This document shows positions 15,641 to 24,270 of a stretch of 64,000 nt of DNA, in pieces. Source of the stretch: Fervidicoccaceae archaeon (GTDB taxonomy: Archaea; Thermoproteota; Thermoprotei_A; Sulfolobales; Fervidicoccaceae); the NCBI GenBank assembly GCA_038734945.1, contig JAVYOA010000009.1, forward strand, positions 186,001 through 250,000, in the 5' to 3' direction. The notes under the pieces were generated by a model. That model ran no database searches. It worked only from the letters and a program-made list of their open reading frames with translations, and had not been told where the DNA came from. Made by a program: the position numbers and the translations under genes. Numbering within the stretch: the first letter of the stretch is position 1; each line of letters opens with the position of its first letter.

Positions 15641-17101
15641 ATGAGCCTCTCAAACATGCTGAATAGATTCTTCGAAATCGATAAAAGAAATACAACCATA
15701 AAAATTGAAATAATAGCAGGAATAACTACTTTCCTGTCTATGGCATACATACTTTTTGTCAATCCTACAATACTTACAGAAGGTTTTTCAATTGCTCTTC
15801 ATCAGTCGCTTGGAATACCAATTGGGGATCCTCTGCCTGAACAATATCTCAATCTCCTCTATAATGTCAGATTGGGATTTACAGCGGCTACTGCTATTTC
15901 TGCTGCTGTTGCCACGCTAGTTATGGCTCTATACGCGAGACTGCCTTTTGCCCTTGCCCCAGGAATGGGAGAAAACGCATTTGTGGCCTACACGATAATC
16001 CCTCTATTCAACGAACTCATTCTCTCTAGCGGGGCAGTTCAAGGACCGGCTGCTTCTCAGCTTGCTATATATTTGGCCTTAATATCTGTTCTCTTCAACG
16101 GAATTCTATTTTTAATTTTCTCAATAGGAAAAATCAGAGAATTCATAATAAACTCCGTTCCCGAATCTCTCAAGCTAGGAATCGGCATTGGAATAGGTCT
16201 TTTCATAACGCTAATAGGATTTGCTGATGTTGGGATCGTCAAGGGGGGAATAGCTACTCCAATAACATTCAACTCAAGTGCTCTAACGAGCCTTCCCTTC
16301 TATATAGGAATGCTCAGCTTCTTAGTCGCCTCAGTACTTCTAGTAAAAAAGGTAATAGGAGGATTCATAATAGCAATCCTATCATCGACATTTGTAGCAG
16401 CCCTCCTTGGAATGATCTCCCTACCATCTTCAATTGTTGTAGCCCCCTCCCTTACAACATCTATTCTAAACGAGCTGCCAAAATCATTTTATCTCTATCT
16501 ATCTCTATTCGGCATAGGTTTTCCAATAGCCTTCTCTCTCTTCCTAGTTGATTTCTTCGATGGCATAGGAACGATAACAGGACTCGCTACCAAGGCAAAT
16601 CTTCTTGAGAACGGAAGAATAGTAGGAATAAACAGGGCTCTTATAACTGATGCTTTTGCATCAATACTAGCGCCATTCTTTGGCACATCTACGGTAGTTA
16701 TCTACATAGAGAGCGCTTCCGGAATAGAGCAAGGAGGAAGGACAGGTCTCACTGCCTTGGTTGTGTCATTGCTCTTCTTCATCTCTGTACTGCTTACTCC
16801 ACTGTTCACTGCAATACCATCCTACGCTACTGGAGGAGTTCTTATGCTGGTGGGCTTGCTTTTTCTTTCCCTATCTGGCAATCTTGCTAAGCTAGAGGAC
16901 TACAGCGAGCTTATCCCAGCATTTGTCACAATAACATCAATTCCGTTCTCGTACAGCATTACTACTGGAATAGGGCTTGGCTTCATAACATATACGCTCA
17001 TTAAGCTGCTCTCGGGCAAATTCAGAGACTTGAAACCGGGAGTGCTGATAATAACCCTGCTCTTCGCGATCTTCTTCGTGCTCACGGCAAAGGGGTTCTA
17101 G
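15641..17101 (+). CDS. AzgA-family (NCS2) purine permease
   Basis: A 486-residue membrane transporter with 12 or more hydrophobic segments. The N-terminus NRFFEIDKRNTTIKIEIIAG followed by ITTFLSMAYILFVNPTIL is the hallmark of the AzgA subfamily. Further motifs are FALAPGMGENAFVAYT (substrate-site loop), LGIGIGIGLFITLIG and VDFFDGIGTITGLATKANLL. AzgA proteins import adenine, guanine and hypoxanthine by proton symport. The position directly after the hydroxylase/carbamoyltransferase operon supports purine uptake for catabolism or salvage. ATG 15641 follows AGGGTGA with 8-base spacing. The neighbouring leader carries a palindrome that may regulate it. Confidence 0.88.
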   Translation: MSLSNMLNRFFEIDKRNTTIKIEIIAGITTFLSMAYILFVNPTILTEGFSIALHQSLGIPIGDPLPEQYLNLLYNVRLGFTAATAISAAVATLVMALYARLPFALAPGMGENAFVAYTIIPLFNELILSSGAVQGPAASQLAIYLALISVLFNGILFLIFSIGKIREFIINSVPESLKLGIGIGIGLFITLIGFADVGIVKGGIATPITFNSSALTSLPFYIGMLSFLVASVLLVKKVIGGFIIAILSSTFVAALLGMISLPSSIVVAPSLTTSILNELPKSFYLYLSLFGIGFPIAFSLFLVDFFDGIGTITGLATKANLLENGRIVGINRALITDAFASILAPFFGTSTVVIYIESASGIEQGGRTGLTALVVSLLFFISVLLTPLFTAIPSYATGGVLMLVGLLFLSLSGNLAKLEDYSELIPAFVTITSIPFSYSITTGIGLGFITYTLIKLLSGKFRDLKPGVLIITLLFAIFFVLTAKGF

Positions 17102-17154
17102 TTTTCTAAATACAAATATTTTTTCCTCTTTTTGTTAGTGTAAGATGATGGCAA

Positions 17155-18285
17155 ATGAAGAGAATAGCTCTCATTGTTAATCCCGTGGCAGGCATAGGAG
17201 GACCATTGTCCTTGAAAGGAAGCGATGGAGTATCCTGGGGAGAAATTGGCGTTTACATGGGCCCTTCTTTTAAGACTTCCATTATCTTTGCCAGGGAGAT
17301 CAAAAAAGCTCTCTTCAAAGCCAGAGAAAGCTTTGAGCTTCTTGCTCCTAGGGGCTTGATGGGAGAGATTTCGGCTAGGGAGATAGGAATCGATCCCAGG
17401 ATAATATGCAGACCTAAATATCCAAGCAAAGCTGAAGATACGAAGATCTGTTCACAATCGGCATATAGAGAAAAGGCAGATCTAATAGTATTTGTAGGTG
17501 GAGATGGGACTGCTTGGGACATTTACGATGGAGCAAATGGAGAAATTCCAATTTTCGGGGTTCCTGGGGGAACCAAAATTTACAGCTCGATATTCGCCAA
17601 GAGCATCAATGCAGCAACAAGGCTATTTCTCTCCTTTGTAAATGATAGCTACTATATAGCTGAGGGGGAGATAATTGTTGTGGATGAAGATAAGCTGAGA
17701 AGAAGCGGACAATTCTCCATAGTGAGGTCAGCTCTAGCTAAAACAATTGAATCAAGAGAAGAAACCCTTCATCAGCATAGCAAGGATCCATATGCTTCAA
17801 GAGAAGATGAAATAGAGGAATTGGCAGAATGTATAGCAGAAGAGATTGACAATAGCATTCCACTTATAATCGGTCCTGGAAGAACAGCTGGAGCAATAGC
17901 TGAGAAGCTGAAAATAAGAAGAAAAGATATTCTGAGCGTTTCAGCTGGATGGAAGGGGAAAACGTACTGTGATGATTGCTCTTCCCAGGATCTTCTCAGA
18001 TTTCTAGAAGAGATAAAGGATCCAGAGATGCTTAGAATAATTGTTTCACCTTTGGGAAGCTCTGGTTTCCTCCTTGGCAGAGGAAACCAGCAAATACCTC
18101 TAGCACTTCTGAGGATTGTGAGCCTCAATAATTTTATAATAGTTTCCACTAGGTCTAAGGCCATGCGTCTGAAAAATCTTCTAGTTGATTTAAAGGACGA
18201 CAGGCTCGAGCAAAAGTTTTCTAATTATGTGAGAGTTAGAACAGGATGCAATGAGGAAACGATCATGAAAATAATTCCAGCTTAA
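17155..18285 (+). CDS. ATP-NAD kinase-like protein (COG3199 type)
   Basis: A 376-residue protein of the ATP-NAD/diacylglycerol kinase fold. The N-terminus IALIVNPVAGIGG and the motif VFVGGDGTAWDIYD near residue 125 are those of the COG3199 group (predicted polyphosphate/ATP-NAD kinases), followed by GVPGGTKIYSSIFA. The C-terminal half has IIGPGRTAGAIAEKL and a late VSPLGSSGFLLGRGNQQI segment, typical of this longer family compared with classic NAD kinases of about 280 residues. It may phosphorylate NAD or another metabolite; activity in archaea of this subgroup is not settled. It lies 53 bp after the purine permease and is possibly co-transcribed. Confidence 0.75.
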   Translation: MKRIALIVNPVAGIGGPLSLKGSDGVSWGEIGVYMGPSFKTSIIFAREIKKALFKARESFELLAPRGLMGEISAREIGIDPRIICRPKYPSKAEDTKICSQSAYREKADLIVFVGGDGTAWDIYDGANGEIPIFGVPGGTKIYSSIFAKSINAATRLFLSFVNDSYYIAEGEIIVVDEDKLRRSGQFSIVRSALAKTIESREETLHQHSKDPYASREDEIEELAECIAEEIDNSIPLIIGPGRTAGAIAEKLKIRRKDILSVSAGWKGKTYCDDCSSQDLLRFLEEIKDPEMLRIIVSPLGSSGFLLGRGNQQIPLALLRIVSLNNFIIVSTRSKAMRLKNLLVDLKDDRLEQKFSNYVRVRTGCNEETIMKIIPA

Positions 18286-18408
18286 AACTCTTCTTCTCAT
18301 TGAGGCAATTTTACCGTATTACCTCTTTTACATGAGAAAATAAACAATCTTTGTAAAAGCAATATTAGAGAGAAAATTAAGATCTGCTTATTGAAAGGTA
18401 AAGGCAAA

Positions 18409-21117
18409 ATGACCTATGCTGCTAAGAAAAAAAGAAACAACACCACCCTCATGGATTTCATCAGGAAAGATGAAGAGAAAAAAATAGGAGGAGATGCCAA
18501 AGCAATAGCAATGGAACTAGCTAACAGCAGCAAGGAAAAAAGCAACTCTCCTTCTGCAATTGAATCTAAAAATGAAGAGAAAAATGAGAGAGGCAAATTT
18601 ATAGTTTGGTTCAGCATTGTAGATGAGGCCATTGTGGAGGAAGGGCATCTTCTATCATATTACTATGACCCAGATAGAAATGCTGCTCTTCTATGCTTCT
18701 ATGACGAGAAGAGGAAGAGATTGGCATATTGGTACGATAAGACCCAGCATAAGCCGTACTTCATTGTAGCAGAAGAACCTGAAGAAGTGGAAAGAAAACT
18801 GCTCAGAGAAAAATCAAAGGAAGCAGTTTATGCTATCGAGAGAATTGAGAAGATTAATCCTCTAACTATGAAGAGAGAGAAGTTCACAAAGATAGTAGTT
18901 AATGACCCACTGGCTGTGAGAGAGCTTAGAGGAATTTTCAAGGAAAGTTGGGAAAGCAAGATAAAATATCATCAGAACTTCATTTATGACAGAGGGCTCA
19001 TACCAGGATATAAATACAAAGTCAGTGGAAAAACTCTCTCTCCAGTTGAGGTAAGCATCTCATCTAAGGATGAGCTCAAGAAGGTCTTCGAGGGGGAGAG
19101 CGAGGAGGTCAAGAGGTTTGCTGAGGAATTGAGCACACTGTTTGAGCTTTCCCCTCCTCTTCCCTCGATGGTGGCAATTGACGTTGAAGTCTTTTCCCCA
19201 TATGCAAATAGACTACCTAATGTTGCTACTGCCCCATACCCAATACTCTCAATAGCTTTAGTTGGCAATGATGGTAGGAAAAAAGTCCTTGCCCTCGCAT
19301 ATCCGCATGCTTCAAAATCTCCAATTAGAAGCAGGATATCAGCTGATGCTGACATTGAAGTATTCGACAGCGAGCGCGCAATGCTCCTTGAGGCCTTTAG
19401 AATAATTGGACAGTATCAAGTTATTTATTCCTACAACGGAGACAACTTCGACTTGCCTTATATGAGGAATAGAGCAAGAGTTCTCGGTTTTAAACCGCAA
19501 GAGGTTCCAATAAAGGAATTTCAAGAATACTATACATTGAAAGGAGGAATACACATAGATCTCTACAAGGTCTTCGAAAACAAAGCCCTTAAAACTTATG
19601 CATTCGGTGGAAATTACAGAGAGAACACCCTTGACAGTGTGGCTCAAAGCATTATAGGAATTGGAAAGGTTAAGATCGACGAAAATCCAGGCATGCTGGG
19701 AATATCAAAGCTGATTGAGTACAACCTAAGAGATGCCGAGATAACTCTTTCTCTGGCAACATGGAAAAGTAATTTAACGTGGAAACTTCTGATTCTTCTC
19801 TCCCGTCTCACGAAGACTGGAATTGAGGAGCTGAGCAGAACACAGATAAGCAACTGGATAAGAAACATGCTCTATTGGGAGCACAGAAGGAGGAACTATC
19901 TAATACCTAGACAGGAAGATATCCTGCAGTACAAAAGAGAAATAAAGAGCAAGGCCGTCATAAAGGGAAAGAAATACGCTGGAGCAATAGTACTGGATCC
20001 CCCTGTGGGAGTATTTTTCAATATTCTTGTTCTTGACTTTGCAAGTCTGTATCCATCTATAATGAAGGTATGGAATCTGAGCTATGAGACTGTGAACCCC
20101 TCATATGATTGTAAGAATAAGAAGGAGATTCCAGATGTGAAACATGTTGTATGCATGGATAAAAAGGGGATGACCTCCCTCATAATAGGGACGATGAGAG
20201 ATCTGAGAGTAAAAGTTTATAAGAAGAAAGGCAAGGAGAAAGGTCTCAGCGCTGAGCAAAAAGAATGGTACAATGCTGTTCAATCGGCATTGAAGGTACT
20301 TCTGAATGCCAGCTATGGCGTGTTTGGAAGCGATGCTTTCTCTCTTTATGCACCTCCAGTGGCTGAGAGCGTGACAGCAATTGGAAGGTTCACGATTATG
20401 AGCACAATAAAGAAGGCCGTTTCTCTTGGTCTGAAGGTTCTCTACGGCGACACCGATAGCATGTTCATATGGAATCCTGAAAAGGAATCTTTGTCAAGGC
20501 TGATAAGCGAGGTAGAGAAGGAATTTTCTTTGGACTTGGATGTTGACAAGGAATTCAGATATGTTGCTTTTTCTGGCCTGAAGAAGAACTATCTCGCAGT
20601 AACACCCGGAGACGAGATTGTCATAAAGGGACTGCTTGGAAAGAAAAGGAACCAGCCTGAATTTCTCAAGAACTCTTTTAACGAAGTAATATCATTGCTG
20701 AAGGAGATAAAAGCTCCAAGCGACTTCACAAAAGTACACGAGCAAATAAGAGGAAAAGTGAAGGATATATATAGAAAGCTCAAAGGCATGGGATTCATGC
20801 TAGACGAATTGGCATTCAATGTTATGCTCAATAAGGACATTGATGGTTATGTCAAGAATACCCCGCAGCACGTTAAGGCTGCTATGCTACTGAAGAACTT
20901 CGATAAAAAGCTCGTCAAGGGGGACATAATCTCTTATGTCAAGGTAAAGGGAAAAGATGGAGTAAAGCCCGTTTCCCTAGCAAAGCTCTCAGAAGTCGAT
21001 GTTGACAAATATTTAGAAATAACGAAGACAACGTTCGAGCAGGTGCTTCGAACAATAAACATTAGCTGGGAAGATATCGAGGGAATGGCAAGGCTCGAGA
21101 GCTTCTTTAATAAATAG
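18409..21117 (+). CDS. polB: Family B DNA polymerase (crenarchaeal PolB1 type)
   Basis: A replicative polymerase of about 902 residues, similar along its length to Sulfolobus PolB1. Exonuclease motifs are AIDVEVFSP (Exo I), YNGDNFDLPY (Exo II) and YNLRDAEIT (Exo III). Polymerase motifs are DFASLYPSI (A), VLLNASYGVFG (B), YGDTDS (C) and GLKKNYLAV. All catalytic acids are present, so both proofreading and synthesis should be active. An N-terminal TTLMDFIRK resembles a PCNA-interacting peptide, as in other crenarchaeal PolB1. ATG 18409 is chosen over an in-frame TTG at 18391 because AAAGGTAAAGG precedes it. This housekeeping gene interrupts the catabolic island. Confidence 0.95.
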   Translation: MTYAAKKKRNNTTLMDFIRKDEEKKIGGDAKAIAMELANSSKEKSNSPSAIESKNEEKNERGKFIVWFSIVDEAIVEEGHLLSYYYDPDRNAALLCFYDEKRKRLAYWYDKTQHKPYFIVAEEPEEVERKLLREKSKEAVYAIERIEKINPLTMKREKFTKIVVNDPLAVRELRGIFKESWESKIKYHQNFIYDRGLIPGYKYKVSGKTLSPVEVSISSKDELKKVFEGESEEVKRFAEELSTLFELSPPLPSMVAIDVEVFSPYANRLPNVATAPYPILSIALVGNDGRKKVLALAYPHASKSPIRSRISADADIEVFDSERAMLLEAFRIIGQYQVIYSYNGDNFDLPYMRNRARVLGFKPQEVPIKEFQEYYTLKGGIHIDLYKVFENKALKTYAFGGNYRENTLDSVAQSIIGIGKVKIDENPGMLGISKLIEYNLRDAEITLSLATWKSNLTWKLLILLSRLTKTGIEELSRTQISNWIRNMLYWEHRRRNYLIPRQEDILQYKREIKSKAVIKGKKYAGAIVLDPPVGVFFNILVLDFASLYPSIMKVWNLSYETVNPSYDCKNKKEIPDVKHVVCMDKKGMTSLIIGTMRDLRVKVYKKKGKEKGLSAEQKEWYNAVQSALKVLLNASYGVFGSDAFSLYAPPVAESVTAIGRFTIMSTIKKAVSLGLKVLYGDTDSMFIWNPEKESLSRLISEVEKEFSLDLDVDKEFRYVAFSGLKKNYLAVTPGDEIVIKGLLGKKRNQPEFLKNSFNEVISLLKEIKAPSDFTKVHEQIRGKVKDIYRKLKGMGFMLDELAFNVMLNKDIDGYVKNTPQHVKAAMLLKNFDKKLVKGDIISYVKVKGKDGVKPVSLAKLSEVDVDKYLEITKTTFEQVLRTINISWEDIEGMARLESFFNK

Positions 21118-21128
21118 CTTTCAGGACT

Positions 21129-22214
21129 TTATAAGATTCTGAGCTCCAGGGGATACTCTCCGACCAGATCGATCCCTTTCTTCCAAGCAATCAGATCCAC
21201 CTCGAGCCTGATGCCGAATTTTCCTGCATAATACACTCCTGGCTCAACAGTGAAAACGCTTCTCTCTTCTATTGTATCCAACGATGCTGGTGCTATGTTT
21301 GGGAGCTCATGAACTTCTATTCCCAATCCATGGCCTGTTCTGTGAGTGAAGAAATTTTCCATCCCATTTCTTCTAATTTCCTCTCTCACAGCCGAATCCA
21401 CAACATTTCCCTGGAGTCCAACCTTGACTGAGCTCATTCCCTTCTCTACTGCACTACTCACAACTTCAAATGTTCTCCTTACTTCCTCACTGGGTTCCCC
21501 TAAGGAATAGACTCTTGTCAAGTCGGCATAATATCCATCGACTGAGAGAGCCAAATCGAGCAATACCAAATCACCCCTCTTCATAACCCTATCAGAATAT
21601 TCATGGTGAGGAAGAGCAGTGTTTGGTCCGCTCTGAACAGAGAAGAGCTGCGATTCATCGGCACCAAGCTTACTTGAGAGGAGAATTAAATTCATGTAAA
21701 CTTCAGCTTCAGTTACCCCCTCAGAAATCATGCTTTCTGCCTCCTTGAAAAGTCTATCCAATATTGAAGAGGCTTTTACTATGCTCTCCAGCTCATAGTC
21801 ATCCTTTTTCATTCTCTCATATAGGATAGCTTCTTTGGCGCTAACCAGGGAAAAATCCGAAAGTACCCTCGCAACGCTGAAGTAGGTATCAATATTCATA
21901 TTCGGATCTAGACCAATTTTGTCCTTGCTCCTTATCCCTAAGGACCTTGTTTCTGGAGAGAGAAAAAAGAAGGGATCTTCGCCATCCTTATATAAAATAG
22001 TATCCCCACAGTTTATGTCAGCGATTCTCTCTTCTTCAAATTTTGGAGCTACAACTAGACAGTCATCTCTCGTTGCCAAGAGAAGCAACGGTCTCTCAAA
22101 GCTTTTTATATTTTTTCCCGTCAGATAGAAAAAGTTAGGACCTGCTACTACTAAAACTGCAGAGAGATCGTGAGAGAGAATCCGTCTCGCTCTAGCCTTT
22201 TCAAATCCAACCAA
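21129..22214 (-). CDS. M24-family metallopeptidase (Xaa-Pro dipeptidase/aminopeptidase type)
   Basis: A 361-residue protein with the pita-bread fold of M24 peptidases. The metal ligands are all visible: two Asp in LDLALSVDGYYADLTR, His in RTGHGLGIEVHE, Glu in FTVEPGVYYAG and Glu in GIRLEVDL. Residues 1-130 form the creatinase/prolidase N-domain. It likely cleaves Xaa-Pro bonds in imported peptides. A complete ligand set argues against a creatinase, which lacks metal. It lies 63 bp downstream of the ABC substrate-binding protein on the same strand, so uptake and cleavage of peptides are probably coupled. The start is TTG after GAGAGGG. Confidence 0.87.
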   Translation of the reverse strand: MVGFEKARARRILSHDLSAVLVVAGPNFFYLTGKNIKSFERPLLLLATRDDCLVVAPKFEEERIADINCGDTILYKDGEDPFFFLSPETRSLGIRSKDKIGLDPNMNIDTYFSVARVLSDFSLVSAKEAILYERMKKDDYELESIVKASSILDRLFKEAESMISEGVTEAEVYMNLILLSSKLGADESQLFSVQSGPNTALPHHEYSDRVMKRGDLVLLDLALSVDGYYADLTRVYSLGEPSEEVRRTFEVVSSAVEKGMSSVKVGLQGNVVDSAVREEIRRNGMENFFTHRTGHGLGIEVHELPNIAPASLDTIEERSVFTVEPGVYYAGKFGIRLEVDLIAWKKGIDLVGEYPLELRIL

Positions 22215-22277
22215 CTTTTAACCCTCTCTCTTAACATCCAATAAGATAACTTCATCTTTAATTAAAAGGATAAAAAA

Positions 22278-24095
22278 CTAATTTATTCTGCCCTTCTGAA
22301 TAGCAGTTACCAGGAAGGCTGACATATATAGAAGAGAGGAAAGCACTGCTATCAATGCTATTTCCACCTGACTCAAGGACTTGGTAGCAGTAGTAGTTCC
22401 AGAAAGCAACTCTGCTCTCTTCTCTGGGAAAACCTGTATGGTCCTGAGATCAATGGAATATCCATAGAGCATTACGCCTTCTCCTCTTGCCTGTGGCCAA
22501 TCAACATAGTAGCTTTGATATGCGTGCTTTTCTAGCTGCTCAAATGTAAATATGGTTGGGACCAAATCTATTATGTACTGCTGAATTTGATAGTACTTCT
22601 GATATCTTTCAGTTTGATTTATAGTTCTCAGAGCATCCATTATCATTGAATCTAACTTTGTGTCCATCAGCCACTCATTCTGCTCCCACGTCCCTAGGCT
22701 CTGACTCGAATATCTTGCAAGGAGCAAAGGACCGATATCATAAATAACTGGACCATCAAAAATTGAGACGATGTTGGGGGAAGTTGATAAGTTTGCCATT
22801 TCCTGCACTACTGAGAGCCATGGCTTCTTCACAACGTTGACTGTTATCCCGAGCTGTTGCATATTTGCTTTGAAGAGTAGGGCAACTTTTTCTTCATCTG
22901 GAACTTCTGCTACCCAATGATATTCTACGGGATACTTGTCCAGCTGTCCATAGTACTTGCTCTGCTTAAGTGCTTCAAGAGCCTTCTCTGGATTGTATGT
23001 ATAACAAGTTGCATTAGGGAGAGAACCGGGGAGACTCGGAGCAATAGGCCCGCAGGCTCTTGGGCTTCCTGGAAATATCTGATTGATAACTGTGTTGTAA
23101 TCGAATCCCCATGCCATTGCTTTCCTGAAGTTTATGTCATCAGTTGGTGGAAGCTTTGTATTAAGCATGAGATAGAAGACGTCTCCAGAGGGGATGTTGG
23201 CTATACTTATTCCAGCAACATTAGAAAGGAAATCGTAGTTCTCCTTTGGTTGCCATTGATCACTTATCTCCAGCTCTCTCTTCATCATCAAGGTTCTAAT
23301 AGTTGATGGATCCGTAGTGCCTATGAAGATAGCTGTATCTGGGGAGTTTGGTTTGAGACCTGCCCAGTACTTGTCGAATTTCTGAAGAATTATCTGCGAT
23401 TCGAGCTGAAAGCTTTTGACCATATATGGCCCACTCCCTGCATCATGCGTGAGAAGCCAGTTCCTTCCGTAATCTCCATATTGACCATAATTGTACTGAG
23501 TACTATTGTAAATTATATGCTGCATGACCAGCTTGCTGTTTAAAATGTAGAATCTGGTAAGAGAGTCGAGAAATGGACCATAGGGGGCCTTCAGCTTGAA
23601 AACTACAGTATAGTTGTCGATCGCACTTACAGAATCGACATATGGGAGGAAGAGATAGGAGAAACCCTCCTTAATTGTCAATAGTCTGTTCATGCTGAAG
23701 ACAACATCGTTGGCTGTGAGCTCAGAACCATCATGAAACAGTATACCCTTCCTTATGTGAAATGTCCAAGTTAGACCATCACTGCTAACATTCCAGCTTT
23801 CTGCTACCCATGGTATGACTCCTCCTCCTGGTTTGGGATATACGAGTGGATCATATAGGTTGTTTATAGTTGTTGCACTTGCGTAGTCATTTCCCACTGC
23901 TGGATCAATATAGTTTGGCCATGCAAATGAGACTCTGAGAACGCTGCCTCCTGTTGGTTGGGTTGTGGTGTTTGAAACCGCAGTATTAGTAGTGGTTGTA
24001 GTTTGCTGGCCCCCTCTGTTGATTACGAGCAATGTAGCAGCTATGACAATTACAACTGCCAGGGCAACACCAAGAATTAACTTTGAAGAAGGCAT
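22278..24095 (-). CDS. ABC transporter substrate-binding protein, family 5 (peptide/nickel type), membrane anchored
   Basis: A protein of about 605 residues. An N-terminal hydrophobic segment (LILGVALAVVIVIAATLLVI) precedes a Thr/Asn-rich linker. The solute-binding family 5 domain includes IPWVAESWNVSSDGLTWTFH, GILFHDGSELTANDVVFSMN and FRKAMAWGFDY. A C-terminal segment (LSQVEIALIAVLSSLLYMSA) plus basic tail is a second anchor, a layout common in crenarchaeal binding proteins. ATG 24095 is chosen because AGGTGAT ends 7 bases before it. It is divergent from hyuAB and the permease/ATPase genes that complete the transporter. The ligand is probably an oligopeptide or a cyclic dipeptide/hydantoin-like compound, given HyuAB. 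Confidence 0.88.
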   Translation of the reverse strand: MPSSKLILGVALAVVIVIAATLLVINRGGQQTTTTTNTAVSNTTTQPTGGSVLRVSFAWPNYIDPAVGNDYASATTINNLYDPLVYPKPGGGVIPWVAESWNVSSDGLTWTFHIRKGILFHDGSELTANDVVFSMNRLLTIKEGFSYLFLPYVDSVSAIDNYTVVFKLKAPYGPFLDSLTRFYILNSKLVMQHIIYNSTQYNYGQYGDYGRNWLLTHDAGSGPYMVKSFQLESQIILQKFDKYWAGLKPNSPDTAIFIGTTDPSTIRTLMMKRELEISDQWQPKENYDFLSNVAGISIANIPSGDVFYLMLNTKLPPTDDINFRKAMAWGFDYNTVINQIFPGSPRACGPIAPSLPGSLPNATCYTYNPEKALEALKQSKYYGQLDKYPVEYHWVAEVPDEEKVALLFKANMQQLGITVNVVKKPWLSVVQEMANLSTSPNIVSIFDGPVIYDIGPLLLARYSSQSLGTWEQNEWLMDTKLDSMIMDALRTINQTERYQKYYQIQQYIIDLVPTIFTFEQLEKHAYQSYYVDWPQARGEGVMLYGYSIDLRTIQVFPEKRAELLSGTTTATKSLSQVEIALIAVLSSLLYMSAFLVTAIQKGRIN

Positions 24096-24109
24096 CCAGA
24101 ATATCACCT

Positions 24110-24270
24110 GCTCTTTAAAGTTCTGTAATGGGATAATCCATATAGTATTTAAATTTAATGTTACAATTAGAACATTTTTTTAAAATTATTCTAATTAATT
24201 TATAATATAAAAAACATTTAAAAGTGTTTTATCCCACATGCATAAAAGTCAACTCGGAGGTCACTTCAAT
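24110..24270. promoter_or_regulatory. Divergent promoter with inverted TGGGATA sites
   Basis: A very AT-rich spacer between the substrate-binding gene (left) and hyuA (right). AATTTATAATATAAAA at about 24198-24212 is the rightward TATA box; a leftward TATA-like ATTTAAATTTA lies near 24149-24160. The heptamer TGGGATA occurs at 24129-24135 and its exact inverse TATCCCA at 24230-24236, each close to the 5' end of one gene. This symmetric placement suggests one regulator for both arms. GGAGGT at 24256-24261 is the SD for TTG 24271. Confidence 0.5.
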
